13,230 nt of DNA from Candidatus Bathyarchaeota archaeon (GCA_937877765.1 CALGBN010000486.1:1-13230), one strand, 5' to 3'. Numbered from the stretch's first letter, positions 1 through 7,284 are shown. Made by a program: numbers and translations. The notes: generated by a model not told the origin, from the letters alone.

Positions 1-68
1 TTCAAGCAGAAGACGGCATACGAGATGTAGAGAGGTCTCGTGGGCTCGGAGATGTGTATAAGAGACAG
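1..68 (+). other. Illumina Nextera library adapter (not genomic)
   Basis: Bases 3-26 are the P7 flow-cell oligo. Bases 27-34 (GTAGAGAG) are the reverse complement of Nextera index N707. Bases 35-49 are the i7-side Nextera spacer and 50-68 the 19-base Tn5 mosaic end (AGATGTGTATAAGAGACAG). All parts are in the exact order and spacing of a Nextera i7 adapter, from memory of the published oligos. The stretch is untrimmed adapter at a contig end and should be removed. Genomic sequence begins at about base 69. Confidence 0.98.
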
Positions 69-340
69 CGGTGAGGGTAGCATGTGAGGGCGAGGTGGCT
101 TTGTTTAGTGTTAGGGATCAGGGTGTGGGTATCCGGGAGGAGGATATGGGTAGGCTCTTCAAGCCGTTCCCTGGGGTTAGGGTTCCCGGTGTTAAGGATA
201 GCACGGGTCTAGGTCTCAGTATCTGTAAGGGAATCGTTGAGCTGCATGGCGGCGAGATATGGGCTGAGTCAGGGGGACCCGGCTTGGGTTCAACCTTCAC
301 TTTCACGATTCCTATGAGGAGAGGTGAAGACCATAGCTAA
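69..340 (+). CDS. Histidine kinase, C-terminal ATP-binding domain (5'-truncated)
   Basis: This is the last ~89 residues of a sensor histidine kinase; everything upstream is missing because the contig starts in an adapter. The remaining part is the end of the HATPase_c domain, which binds ATP to phosphorylate the kinase's own histidine. A G1 box (DQGVGI, about residues 17-22), an F-box-like LFKPF and a G2 box (GLGLSI) are visible, followed by the usual last strands ending GSTFTFTIP. The N box, the phospho-accepting histidine and any sensor domain lie outside the window. The GTG at 71 is only the first start-like codon in the fragment, not a real start. The stop overlaps the start of the next receiver gene by 17 bases, so the two are probably translationally coupled and the kinase is likely to phosphorylate one or both downstream receivers. 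Confidence 0.9.
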
Positions 341-701
341 GATACTGGTTGTAGATGATGAGCCGGATATACTGGAGCTAGCCAGACTGATGCTTGAGTC
401 ACAGGGCTATATGGTAGCTACAGAGTCAAGCGGAGAAGATGCGTTGAGAAGCGTTGACGCGGATAGACCTGACTTGGTTTTGCTGGATGCTGTTATGCCT
501 GGGTTAAGCGGCCTCGATGTTTGTAGAAGGCTTAAACGAGGCAAGGAGACTCGGGGTATCCCTGTTGTTATGTTTACTGCCCTTGGTCCTGAGGTGGACC
601 TGATGCTTGCGGAGGGTGAGAAGGCTGATGGGTATATCTTGAAACCTTTTACACGGAAGCAGTTACTTGATAAAGTGGAAAACCTCTTGGACCAAGTGTG
701 A
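324..701 (+). CDS. Stand-alone response regulator receiver (CheY-like)
   Basis: A 125-residue single-domain receiver that accepts phosphate from a histidine kinase. All active-site residues are present: acidic pair D11-D12, phospho-acceptor D55 in LLDAVMPG, switch T85 and K107 before PF. There is no output domain, so it must act through a protein partner, as CheY or Spo0F do. The GTG start at 324 overlaps the kinase gene by 17 bases, has AGGAG just upstream at 317-321, and gives a typical receiver N-terminus (KILVVDDEPD). The next receiver follows 10 bases after the stop. It closely resembles that neighbour (PDLVLLD..MPGLSGL.VCR in both), which suggests tandem duplication. Confidence 0.93.
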   Translation: MKTIAKILVVDDEPDILELARLMLESQGYMVATESSGEDALRSVDADRPDLVLLDAVMPGLSGLDVCRRLKRGKETRGIPVVMFTALGPEVDLMLAEGEKADGYILKPFTRKQLLDKVENLLDQV

Positions 702-711
702 GTGGGTTTGG

Positions 712-1068
712 GTGAACAGGGTACTTGTTGTTGATGATGAGCCGGATGTCCGTAGCCTTATATACGCTATACTGGTGGGGAACGGGTTCGAGGTATTCCA
801 GGCATGTTCGGGTGAGGAGGGGCTTGTTCTTGCCTCGAGGCTGCACCCTGATCTAGTGGTCTTGGATATTGTTCTGCCTGGGTTGAGTGGTTTTGAGGTT
901 TGCAGGTTGGTTAAAGGTAAGTATCCTGATGTTAAGGTGTTGATTTTGTCTGCTTTAGATAGAGACGTGGACCATAAATATGCCATGAATTATGGGGCTG
1001 ATGGCTTTTTATCTAAGCCATTCTCTGTAGATGGGCTTTTAGAAACCGTTGATAGTATTCTAGGTTGA
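712..1068 (+). CDS. Second stand-alone response regulator receiver
   Basis: A 118-residue receiver domain. Catalytic residues are intact: D8-D9, phospho-acceptor D52 in VVLDIVLPG, S80 at the switch position and K102 before PF. The frame stays open upstream to a TTG at 667, but the GTG at 712 is chosen because it gives a normal receiver N-terminus (NRVLVVDDEPD) and lies 10 bases beyond the preceding stop rather than inside that gene. No clear Shine-Dalgarno is visible, so coupling to the upstream cistron is likely. It again lacks an output domain. With the kinase fragment and the first receiver it makes a kinase-receiver-receiver unit. The last codons are followed by T-rich sequence. Confidence 0.92.
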   Translation: MNRVLVVDDEPDVRSLIYAILVGNGFEVFQACSGEEGLVLASRLHPDLVVLDIVLPGLSGFEVCRLVKGKYPDVKVLILSALDRDVDHKYAMNYGADGFLSKPFSVDGLLETVDSILG

Positions 1069-1122
1069 TTTTATGTTCGCATAGTATTTTGAATTTTTCT
1101 ACTATTTTCATTGATTTTCTTG
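1069..1122 (+). terminator. T-rich stretch after the two-component unit
   Basis: The + strand directly after the second receiver gene is rich in T runs (GATTTTATG, GAATTTTTCTAC, TATTTTCATTGATTTTCTTG). Archaeal transcription often ends at such runs without a hairpin, so this is a plausible terminator for the kinase-receiver-receiver transcript. No stem-loop was seen. Confidence 0.4.
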
Positions 1123-1137
1123 TATACTATAAACTTC

Positions 1138-1699
1138 AACCTTGGTTCGAGTCATCAGGCGTTAGAGGATCTAGCTGCCATACGAGTTATACCTCAACAT
1201 GAAGGCCATTGTGCCATGCGACGCAGAGCAGACTAAAAACGCTCTAGACGTTTTGAAAACTATTAGAACATCCTATATGAGGCTCAGAGAGGCAATGAAC
1301 CCGTGCTTGAGAAGAGTTACGCCTTCGGGATGGGGAAAGCCAGGAATATGATGGAAGGCTCTGACATAACCATCATTGGCACAGGTTCGATGCTCTACAA
1401 CTGTCTCGAAGCCACCAAAAAAGCTGAAAAGAAAGGCATCAATGCGGAGGTGTTAAACGTCAACACTTTGAAGCCTCTCGACGATATGCGATAGTAGCTT
1501 CAGCGGAGAAGACAGACGCTATGATCACTGTCGAGCAGCACCAGAAGAACGTTAGTCTAGGAGGAAGAGCAGCCTAGGCACTAAGCGAAAACTACCCAAC
1601 ACCATTAAAAAGAATGGGTGTTAGGACCGATAAGCTTCTAGATAATCATGATTGACTCCTGACCATATTGCAGCTAAGAACAGGGACAGGCTGCTTTGA
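1138..1699 (+). pseudogene. Decayed transketolase, C-terminal subunit
   Basis: Successive pieces in different frames read through the end of a transketolase C-terminal subunit, the pyrimidine-binding and C-terminal half of an enzyme moving two-carbon units in the pentose phosphate pathway. They are SSHQALEDLAAIRVIP from 1138, NMKAIVPCDAEQT from 1196, PVLEKSYAFGMGKA through TLKPLDDM up to 1494, AIVASAEKTDAMITVEQH from 1488, and LTPDHIAAKNRDRLL ending at 1697-1699. Four frameshifts (near 1195, 1290-1300, 1487 and 1650) and an in-frame TAG at 1575-1577 break the frame. About 187 codons remain of an expected ~310; the N-terminal part is absent. The 1303-1494 reading frame is only the longest surviving piece. 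Gene order and frame fit a dead gene better than sequencing error, because neighbouring genes are clean. Confidence 0.88.
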
Positions 1700-1874
1700 A
1701 AACAAGTGCTCTCATCGAAGATGGACCCACGCTAACCCACAGAGAGATGAGGTACGGTGTAGTCATCATACTCTAAAAAAAGAGTGGCCATCGTAGACTC
1801 CAGACCATTTATATGAAACACGATAGATTGAAAGTAAACATTATACCCTTGATCGTGATATCATTATACTTAGT
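1700..1874 (+). other. Spacer with a possible coding remnant and the upstream region of the next gene
   Basis: No intact gene is seen. An open + frame from TTG 1696, overlapping the transketolase stop, runs to about 1773 and reads ALIEDGPTLTHREM. This faintly resembles the start of AMP-forming acyl-CoA synthetase or adenylation domains (ALI.DG..LTY.EL); it is too short to assign. A small inverted repeat (ACTCT 1770-1774, AGAGT 1781-1785) follows. The rest, about 1800-1874, is AT-rich upstream sequence of the receiver/RecA gene. Confidence 0.35.
1831..1848 (+). promoter_or_regulatory. Candidate archaeal promoter of the receiver/RecA-like gene
   Basis: An A-rich stretch (1831-1840) followed by TTATAC at 1841-1846 resembles a BRE plus TATA box. 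It ends about 28 bases before the ATG at 1875, and no Shine-Dalgarno precedes that ATG (TACTTAGT). Together this fits a leaderless or very short-leader transcript. A second TATA-like TTTATATG at 1808-1815 lies further upstream. Position and composition only. Confidence 0.4.
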
Positions 1875-2741
1875 ATGGTTGATCGCATTTTAATCGTTGA
1901 AGATGAAAAAGACATTCGAGAGCTTATCAAGATCAACCTTGAATTAAAAAACTATCAAACATTAATGGCTGAAGACGGAGAAGAAGCGTTAAAGATAGCC
2001 AGATCCGAAAAACCATCTCTGATTCTATTAGATGCCTTATTGCCCTTAAAAAATGGTTTCGAGACTTGCCGTGAACTCAAGAATAATGAGAAAACGAGCC
2101 CCATCCCCGTGATAATGATGAGTGTTCTAAATAGGCCAGTTGATGTCAAGATGATGAGAGATGCAGGCGCCGACCAAGTGTTCGATAAATCAAATCCACA
2201 GTCAGAACTAATAGCATTAATAAAAGAGACGATCGAGAAAAAACGCAGGCAACCGTTCTCGTCAAGAATCAATCTAAGCTACGATGATATAAAAGGAAAA
2301 AACATCTTATTTCACTTCAACGCCCTTAGCAGCTACGAGAAAATAGTAAAAGAGTTTGCTGAAGAGACGAAGGCCAACGGAAACTCAGTCATTGTTCTAA
2401 CTATGTTAGATAGCTCGATCTATAATATCATCGATAAGAAAAGCTATAGCATCGAGTTGCTTACCGAACAGACGCTAATCAGCCCCATCCTCAGTAAACA
2501 CAAAGGTGAGATCGCGGTAGTGTACGATAGCATCACCAACCTTTATCATACAATGGGATTCGACGCAGCGTACGAGATATTAAAACAGATAAAACTCAGA
2601 TTCACTGAAAGAAAAGCCACGAGCCTATTCCTCATTAATCCTGAGGCTCATTCCAAGGAAGACTTTGTGAGTTTCAGCAGCCTGTTTTCATACCATATTA
2701 GATTCGATTCCGATGAACTGAAAGTGCTTAAGTGGATCTAG
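1875..2741 (+). CDS. Receiver domain fused to a degenerate RecA/KaiC-like domain
   Basis: This 288-residue protein has two parts. Residues 1-120 are a receiver with E9-D10, phospho-acceptor D53 (LLDALLPL), S83 and K105. Residues ~138-288 look like one RecA/KaiC-type core. A first strand (GKNILFHFNALSS, 141-153) stands where a Walker A loop would be but has no GxxGxGKT. Then comes a strand (SVIVLTM) and a Walker-B-like strand with D218 (IAVVYDSITNLYHTMGF), then a strand in SLFLINPEAHS. The domain therefore probably cannot hydrolyse ATP in the normal way and may act as a phosphorylation-controlled binding partner of a real RecA-like or secretion ATPase. The gene faces the pilus cluster; its TAG stop shares a CTAG with the stop of the opposing pilin gene. 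Receiver part certain; the RecA reading rests on strand pattern and Walker B position. Confidence 0.85.
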   Translation: MVDRILIVEDEKDIRELIKINLELKNYQTLMAEDGEEALKIARSEKPSLILLDALLPLKNGFETCRELKNNEKTSPIPVIMMSVLNRPVDVKMMRDAGADQVFDKSNPQSELIALIKETIEKKRRQPFSSRINLSYDDIKGKNILFHFNALSSYEKIVKEFAEETKANGNSVIVLTMLDSSIYNIIDKKSYSIELLTEQTLISPILSKHKGEIAVVYDSITNLYHTMGFDAAYEILKQIKLRFTERKATSLFLINPEAHSKEDFVSFSSLFSYHIRFDSDELKVLKWI

Positions 2742-3493
2742 TACGGGTTCTCAACAAATACATTAACAATAGGTGAACCATTAGGCCACTGTAGAACAAC
2801 GGTTATAGGTGATCCCGGGAGATTTATCCAGCTTCCCCCCTGTTTTACTTTTACAGTCACATAATATGTTCCGGGATAGCTAACGCTGATAATATGAACC
2901 ACGTTTCCTACATCAATCCCCTTCGTCTCATAGGATAGGACATCTGTGTGGGTAGCGTTTGTATACAGTATCTTGAATTTACCCATAAAATTCATTATAT
3001 TGATATAGATACCTAGTGTCGGTGTCACCCATCGACCGTTTTCATATTGCAGAGAGCCTATACTGCATGGGAATCTGTTTCCACGCTCGGTGACAGCAAG
3101 TATCTGGTAAGATTGGCCACTATGAGGATTCACGTTGAAGGGCCCTAGAAGCTGAGTCTCACCTATCGTTAACGAGGTATTCGTCTCGTAGTAGCTGTTA
3201 CCTATCCATATACGAAGTATTCTCGTCTCGTACTCTCCGGTGTTATCAACCTTGATCGTTAGTTCCTGTGAGTCAATTTGGCTGGGAAAAGCCACGACCA
3301 TTAAAGACTCTCCTGCCCTTGCGACATCAAGGTTTTCCGCGGTAATCTTTGCTTGTTCAAGCATGACATCTGCCTGATTCATGGTCAAAAACATAGGAAT
3401 AACAGCGGTGAATAGGATAGAAATGAAAATCAATGTCCCAAGAATCGTAGATATCGCTTTTCTACGAAATGTAGTGCTCATAAAACGCATCAT
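2738..3493 (-). CDS. Pilin-like protein with class III signal peptide (last gene of pilus cluster)
   Basis: A secreted, membrane-anchored pilin-like protein of ~251 residues. Near the N-terminus RRKA is followed by ISTILGTLIFISILFTAVIP: a basic stretch, the prepilin-peptidase site (cut predicted after KA) and the hydrophobic helix that packs in the filament core. The rest is a beta-rich extracellular region with no further membrane segment and three N-glycosylation sequons (NTS, NAT, NGS). The open frame begins at 3523, but AGGAGG at 3498-3503 supports the ATG at 3493 (4-base spacing) or 3490 (7-base). The start overlaps the preceding pilin gene by about 30 bases, so the two are co-translated. 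It is larger than the first pilin and could be a tip or minor subunit; family beyond 'archaeal type IV pilin-like' not recognised. Confidence 0.8.
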   Translation of the reverse strand: MMRFMSTTFRRKAISTILGTLIFISILFTAVIPMFLTMNQADVMLEQAKITAENLDVARAGESLMVVAFPSQIDSQELTIKVDNTGEYETRILRIWIGNSYYETNTSLTIGETQLLGPFNVNPHSGQSYQILAVTERGNRFPCSIGSLQYENGRWVTPTLGIYINIMNFMGKFKILYTNATHTDVLSYETKGIDVGNVVHIISVSYPGTYYVTVKVKQGGSWINLPGSPITVVLQWPNGSPIVNVFVENPY

Positions 3494-3896
3494 TCTGCCT
3501 CCTACTATGAACCTGAATATCAATCCAGTCGCCAGTGGTTAGACTAATACCGGGATCTATCGAAAGGCTATACAGTGAATCTGTGTCGATGGAGTGATTT
3601 AACGTGCTTGCTATCTGTTCTCCGTTATAAAACACATAGACGTCACAGACTAGATCAACATCACCATAATTGAAGATCCAGATGTATAGTAAGCCAGTAG
3701 TCTCATTATAATAGGCATTCTCCACCATGAGCCGCTCATTAATATCATTTACAACACTAAGAGTCTCATTAACATAGGTCTCAGCAGCGCTGACGGCGGC
3801 GCCACGCGAGAAAGCCCAGACACTCGCGCCTATAACTAAAACGATGCTGGAAAGCACTATTGACGCCACAACTGAGGATATTCCTCTCTTAGCCAA
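3462..3896 (-). CDS. Small pilin-like protein with class III signal peptide
   Basis: A ~144-residue pilin-like protein. With a TTG start at 3896 it begins AKRGISSVVASIVLSSIV: a basic KRG prepilin-peptidase site followed at once by a ~22-residue hydrophobic helix, the textbook archaeal class III signal. The remainder is a small beta-rich domain with three sequons (NET, NET, NHS). The frame is also open from a TTG at 3914, but AGGAGG at 3905-3910 is 8 bases before the 3896 TTG and the short form gives the better signal peptide. The chosen start overlaps the end of the TadC-like gene by 8 bases, and the 3' end overlaps the next pilin gene. Likely a minor subunit assembled by the adjacent ATPase and platform protein. 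Confidence 0.8.
   Translation of the reverse strand: MAKRGISSVVASIVLSSIVLVIGASVWAFSRGAAVSAAETYVNETLSVVNDINERLMVENAYYNETTGLLYIWIFNYGDVDLVCDVYVFYNGEQIASTLNHSIDTDSLYSLSIDPGISLTTGDWIDIQVHSRRQNDAFYEHYIS
3498..3503 (-). promoter_or_regulatory. Shine-Dalgarno deciding the 3493/3490 start
   Basis: AGGAGG on the - strand lies 4 bases before the ATG at 3493 and 7 before the one at 3490. The upstream start of the same frame at 3523 has no comparable site. It sits inside the 3' end of the preceding pilin gene. Confidence 0.7.
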
Positions 3897-5646
3897 ATAT
3901 GGGGCCTCCTCCAATCTGAGCTATCATCCAGACAGCTACTAGGCTAACTAGAACCATCAGGATGCTGTGTTTGAAACCTGCTGATACTCTTCCAGTGCTA
4001 ATCTTGCCGGTGACCAATCCTAGGTTAAAGACATGAAGCGATATCGGTGTTAACAGAGTCTTATAGAGTTCCGTGATGGGTACGGATATTCCCATCCCAG
4101 CTGAGTTACTGAAAAAAGAGAGAAACATTACTAGAGTACCAGCAAGTATCAATGCACCGATATAGGGAACTATAACGAGGGGGAGTAATGCGGCTCTTTT
4201 TTCTTTCTCGAGTCTCTGAGTAGTCTCGGCGAACTCCGCTAGTGCTTCGAGACTCTCCTCGCTACCTCCACCAATCTCCATGCTGTCAATTAAGAGGTAG
4301 ATGTTCAACCTGGCATGCCAGTCTTTTATGTCTTCTTTCATCTCCTCGTATATCGTCTTGATTGGATACCCCAGCTTGATCTTCAAGTTAATATTCTGAA
4401 GATGCTCAGCAAATTGTTTATAATCACGTTGACTCAGTGCATCAATGCATTTCTCGGGGCTGAGACCACTCTTCCGGGACTCAACAAGATCCCTAAGAAA
4501 AGTGATCACTCCACTTTGAAGCCCGCTGTTTGAGGACGATGACATGAAATCGAGTACAGCTACAGGTATCGACAAAAGGATCAACGATAAAGATAACCCA
4601 ATGGCAGGCTCAGCGCCCTCTGCGAAACCAGCCATGACACGGATAGAGATGATTAGATCGCGAATAAATGGGACATAGAGCAACTGGGGCCTAAAGAAGG
4701 GTAGCACCGCCTGGCTCATGAAACATAAAGCGAAAGGAAATACGCCAAAAAGAACGTAATAGGGCTTCCAATCTGATACAGGGTAGTTAATCTGACCAGT
4801 GTCGCCCACGAATATGAAGAGACCCGACATCGCGGGCATTATGATAAAGCTGAACAGGAAGAATGTAGATGACGAGATGTTCATCCCAGACTGGGGTAGA
4901 GCGAGACCTATGACAAAAATCAGGAATATGCCCAGAACACCTAGGACGCTTATGATTATGTAGGCTTCCATTATCAGCCCCATGTTATCTGCGACTGATT
5001 TTATCCTAGATGCAAGGGAGTTGAACATGCTGTTGGTCTGACTAAATAGATAGTGTAGCGTGTCCCCGCCTGTCCTTACACTCAATGCATACCCCAATAA
5101 GAGTTCCTTGTACTCTTTTACATCGACCTCTCTCGCTGCCTGCTCAAGAGCTGACAACGGATCAGAGCCCGTGCTATAAACGATGGTCTCTATACGGTTG
5201 ACTTCTTTCTTGATTTCTGGCAGCATGTCCATTTTATTTAGCCGCATGAAGCTATCAAACGGGGATAGCCCTCCACTCGTCATGACGCTGATGAACATTG
5301 AGGCATAAGGTATCTCGACTTTAAGGCTGTCGAGCCTATTGCTGGCCATCATCTTTGGGTAAAGGATCCCGACTCCTATTGGAGCAATAGCGCCTCCTAT
5401 AGCCCCAATAAATACGAGTGGAGGCATCATCTGAATAGGTAGATGAATGAGCCACGAGAAACCCGCAGCAATGCCGCCTCCTATCACTAACCCGATGATA
5501 GAGGCTAAGCCTATTATGCTGAAGTAAACCTCTGGGTGGATCTGTATAAAGCTCACGTCGAGGTCTTTCTCTATCGATTTGAATAGATTGGCAAGTGGTA
5601 TTCCAAGCCAGCCTAGGTAACAATAACAGAAATCTCTGAGACTCAT
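3889..5646 (-). CDS. Archaeal TadC/FlaJ-type pilus platform membrane protein
   Basis: The 585-residue inner platform of a type IV pilus; in this family it anchors the ATPase at the membrane and moves pilin subunits into the filament. It has two T2SSF-type cytoplasmic helical regions (~103-220, containing PYASMFISVMTSGG, and ~330-485, ending in LLIDSMEIGGGSEESLEALAEFAETT). Hydrophobic segments group around them: ~43-66, 74-97, 228-250, 261-281, 296-316, 349-367, 487-511 and 561-578. Size and double-domain layout match archaeal TadC/FlaJ homologues rather than the shorter bacterial proteins. The ATG at 5646 abuts the ATPase stop (TAA at 5647-5649), with AGGAGG 8 bases upstream inside the ATPase gene, so the two are produced together. 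The 3' end overlaps the small pilin gene. Confidence 0.9.
   Translation of the reverse strand: MSLRDFCYCYLGWLGIPLANLFKSIEKDLDVSFIQIHPEVYFSIIGLASIIGLVIGGGIAAGFSWLIHLPIQMMPPLVFIGAIGGAIAPIGVGILYPKMMASNRLDSLKVEIPYASMFISVMTSGGLSPFDSFMRLNKMDMLPEIKKEVNRIETIVYSTGSDPLSALEQAAREVDVKEYKELLLGYALSVRTGGDTLHYLFSQTNSMFNSLASRIKSVADNMGLIMEAYIIISVLGVLGIFLIFVIGLALPQSGMNISSSTFFLFSFIIMPAMSGLFIFVGDTGQINYPVSDWKPYYVLFGVFPFALCFMSQAVLPFFRPQLLYVPFIRDLIISIRVMAGFAEGAEPAIGLSLSLILLSIPVAVLDFMSSSSNSGLQSGVITFLRDLVESRKSGLSPEKCIDALSQRDYKQFAEHLQNINLKIKLGYPIKTIYEEMKEDIKDWHARLNIYLLIDSMEIGGGSEESLEALAEFAETTQRLEKEKRAALLPLVIVPYIGALILAGTLVMFLSFFSNSAGMGISVPITELYKTLLTPISLHVFNLGLVTGKISTGRVSAGFKHSILMVLVSLVAVWMIAQIGGGPIFG
3905..3910 (-). promoter_or_regulatory. 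Shine-Dalgarno for the TTG start at 3896
   Basis: AGGAGG on the - strand, 8 bases before the TTG at 3896. The same 8-base spacing occurs before the TadC-like ATG (site 5655-5660) and the first pilin's TTG (site about 7779-7783), which supports the TTG choices in this cluster. Confidence 0.65.
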
Positions 5647-7236
5647 TTACAAGACCTCCTCTTTCAGCTCATCTTTACTCTGAGCCATCATCAATGGTTC
5701 ATCTAACTCATGCTCATTCCGAGTCATCATGGTATAGTCGAGTATCTTCTCAGCAACGTCAGACTGGTCTTCAATGCTGTCTTCCCTCAGAGAACGGAGA
5801 AAACGGGCACGTCTGTCGATCTCGTCTAGCAGCTCGTCTGCGTCCTTACCAAGCTTCTCGGCCATGTTCCGTATAAGGAAACTGCTGTCAAAGAATGTCT
5901 CGTACTCATCGTTTCTAGGATTCCAAGTCGCTACTGGGTTATAGTTTTCGAACTCTCTAATCTCCCAGATGTTCCTGATCCTACGAGCGTATCTTACTGA
6001 CCCCTCTCCTGGGATTTTAACACGTTCGACGTGTAACACTACGTTCATCAATGGGATATAGATAGGTGAAACGTTCATTGGATGGGAGGTAAGGCGTTTA
6101 ACCACATGGTCAACACCGTCAGCGTGAAGCGTGCATAGGCCGCCGTGACCTGTAGCGATAGCTTGGAATAGTACATAGGCTTCCTCACCTCTGACTTCGC
6201 CTACGATAATATAGTCGGGCCTGTACCTGAGACTGATCTTTACTAGATCGAAAAGCGTAATATTCTGGTTCTGGTCTCTAGAGCCAAACTTGAATGATTG
6301 TCTACTTGTAAGCTGGGTCCAGTTGGTTAAAGAGGGGTTTAACTCCGGTACCTCCTCTATTGTCACAATCTTGGTGTTAAGGGACATCAAGCTGATGATA
6401 GCGTTTAGTAGGCTTGTTTTACCTGCCCCTGTTCCACCTATGATCATGAGGTTCATTTTTGATTCTAGTAGTAACCAGAAGTAGGATGCTATCCTCTCGT
6501 TCAGGGTACCATAGTTTATCATATCTATGATGCTTATGGGGTCCTTGCGGAATTTTCGTATACAGAACGTGCTACCTTTTGGTGATACCTCTTCCATGAA
6601 AGTCGCCGCTAAACGATGGTTCTCTGGTAGCATACCGTCGAGTACTGGATGTGCGCTGGAGATGTGTTTGCCCGCCTTGTGCGCGAGTTTTACTATGAAG
6701 TTGTTTAATTCAATCTTACTTGTGAACCTGATGTTTGTTGGGATACTCTCGAACTCCTTATGCCAAACATAGATAGGCATGTTCACCCCGTTACAACTAA
6801 TGTCCTCAATCTGGGGGTCATCCATAATTACATTTAGCGGCCCATACCCTATTAGGTCAGCAACAAGATGGTACTTGACCTTCTCGATACTCTCCTCGGA
6901 TAGCTTTCCCAGAGATTTGAAATATTTTTTAACGAAAAAATCTGTCTGCTCAACTAGATACTTATCAGGTTTTACCTCTTTGTTTTCCGGTGGCTTTAAC
7001 TCCTTGCTTATAATTTTCTTTAATTTATCGAGAGCAACTTTCTCTTTGTGGTTAAGACCCACCTCGCTTGAGATATAATAGAGCCTCTCGCTTTGATCAT
7101 GGTACCTGATGATTTTTGCCTCACTAAAATGCTCGTTGACTGTATACTTGGTGATTATTTCATAATCGGGTTCAACCATTACCTCGGGTGGGGGTTCCTG
7201 TTTCTTTTGTTTCCAAGACAGTTGAGGTATTTTCAC
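5647..7236 (-). CDS. Type II/IV secretion system ATPase (TadA/FlaI-like pilus motor)
   Basis: The cytoplasmic hexameric ATPase that powers pilus assembly, ~529 residues. From GTG 7236 it shows an N-terminal region containing DLIGYGPLNVIMDDPQIEDI (127-146), Walker A GGTGAGKT (267-274), an acidic box IEEVPEL (293-298), Walker B YIIVGEVRGEE (342-352) and a histidine box TGHGGLCTLHAD (362-373). All are the hallmarks of the GspE/VirB11 family in its archaeal FlaI/TadA branch. The C-terminus carries ~100 charged residues after the core, a variable part of the family. The frame is open from a GTG at 7245, but GGGGTGA at 7242-7248 sits 5 bases before the GTG at 7236, so the shorter form is preferred. 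It follows the major-type pilin and directly abuts the platform gene. Confidence 0.94.
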   Translation of the reverse strand: MKIPQLSWKQKKQEPPPEVMVEPDYEIITKYTVNEHFSEAKIIRYHDQSERLYYISSEVGLNHKEKVALDKLKKIISKELKPPENKEVKPDKYLVEQTDFFVKKYFKSLGKLSEESIEKVKYHLVADLIGYGPLNVIMDDPQIEDISCNGVNMPIYVWHKEFESIPTNIRFTSKIELNNFIVKLAHKAGKHISSAHPVLDGMLPENHRLAATFMEEVSPKGSTFCIRKFRKDPISIIDMINYGTLNERIASYFWLLLESKMNLMIIGGTGAGKTSLLNAIISLMSLNTKIVTIEEVPELNPSLTNWTQLTSRQSFKFGSRDQNQNITLFDLVKISLRYRPDYIIVGEVRGEEAYVLFQAIATGHGGLCTLHADGVDHVVKRLTSHPMNVSPIYIPLMNVVLHVERVKIPGEGSVRYARRIRNIWEIREFENYNPVATWNPRNDEYETFFDSSFLIRNMAEKLGKDADELLDEIDRRARFLRSLREDSIEDQSDVAEKILDYTMMTRNEHELDEPLMMAQSKDELKEEVL

Positions 7237-7256
7237 GTTTGTCACCCCGAGAGATG

Positions 7257-7277
7257 AAAAAGAAAAAAAGGGAAAAA
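7257..7277 (-). terminator. T-run between the first pilin and the ATPase gene
   Basis: On the - strand, just past the first pilin stop, the sequence reads five Ts, CCC, seven Ts, C, five Ts. This is a typical archaeal intrinsic-termination signal. It would end many transcripts after the pilin and let fewer read into the ATPase and platform genes, giving more pilin than machinery. Confidence 0.5.
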
Positions 7278-7284
7278 GTACAGT

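Noticed and set aside
667..711. Upstream extension of the second receiver to TTG 667
   Set aside because: It would add an unconserved Trp/Lys-rich stretch inside the previous gene; receivers normally begin just before the first beta strand, as from GTG 712.
1141..1160. GGTTCGAGTC resembling a tRNA T-arm
   Set aside because: The flanking bases do not pair as a T stem, no acceptor or anticodon arm fits, and the stretch reads as SSHQALEDLA of the transketolase remnant.
1303..1494. A separate 63-residue gene
   Set aside because: It is the longest surviving frame of the transketolase pseudogene; homologous sequence continues on both sides in other frames.
1770..1785. ACTCT-AAAAAA-AGAGT as a terminator
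   Set aside because: The stem is only 5 bp with an A loop and no T-run follows on +; too weak to call.
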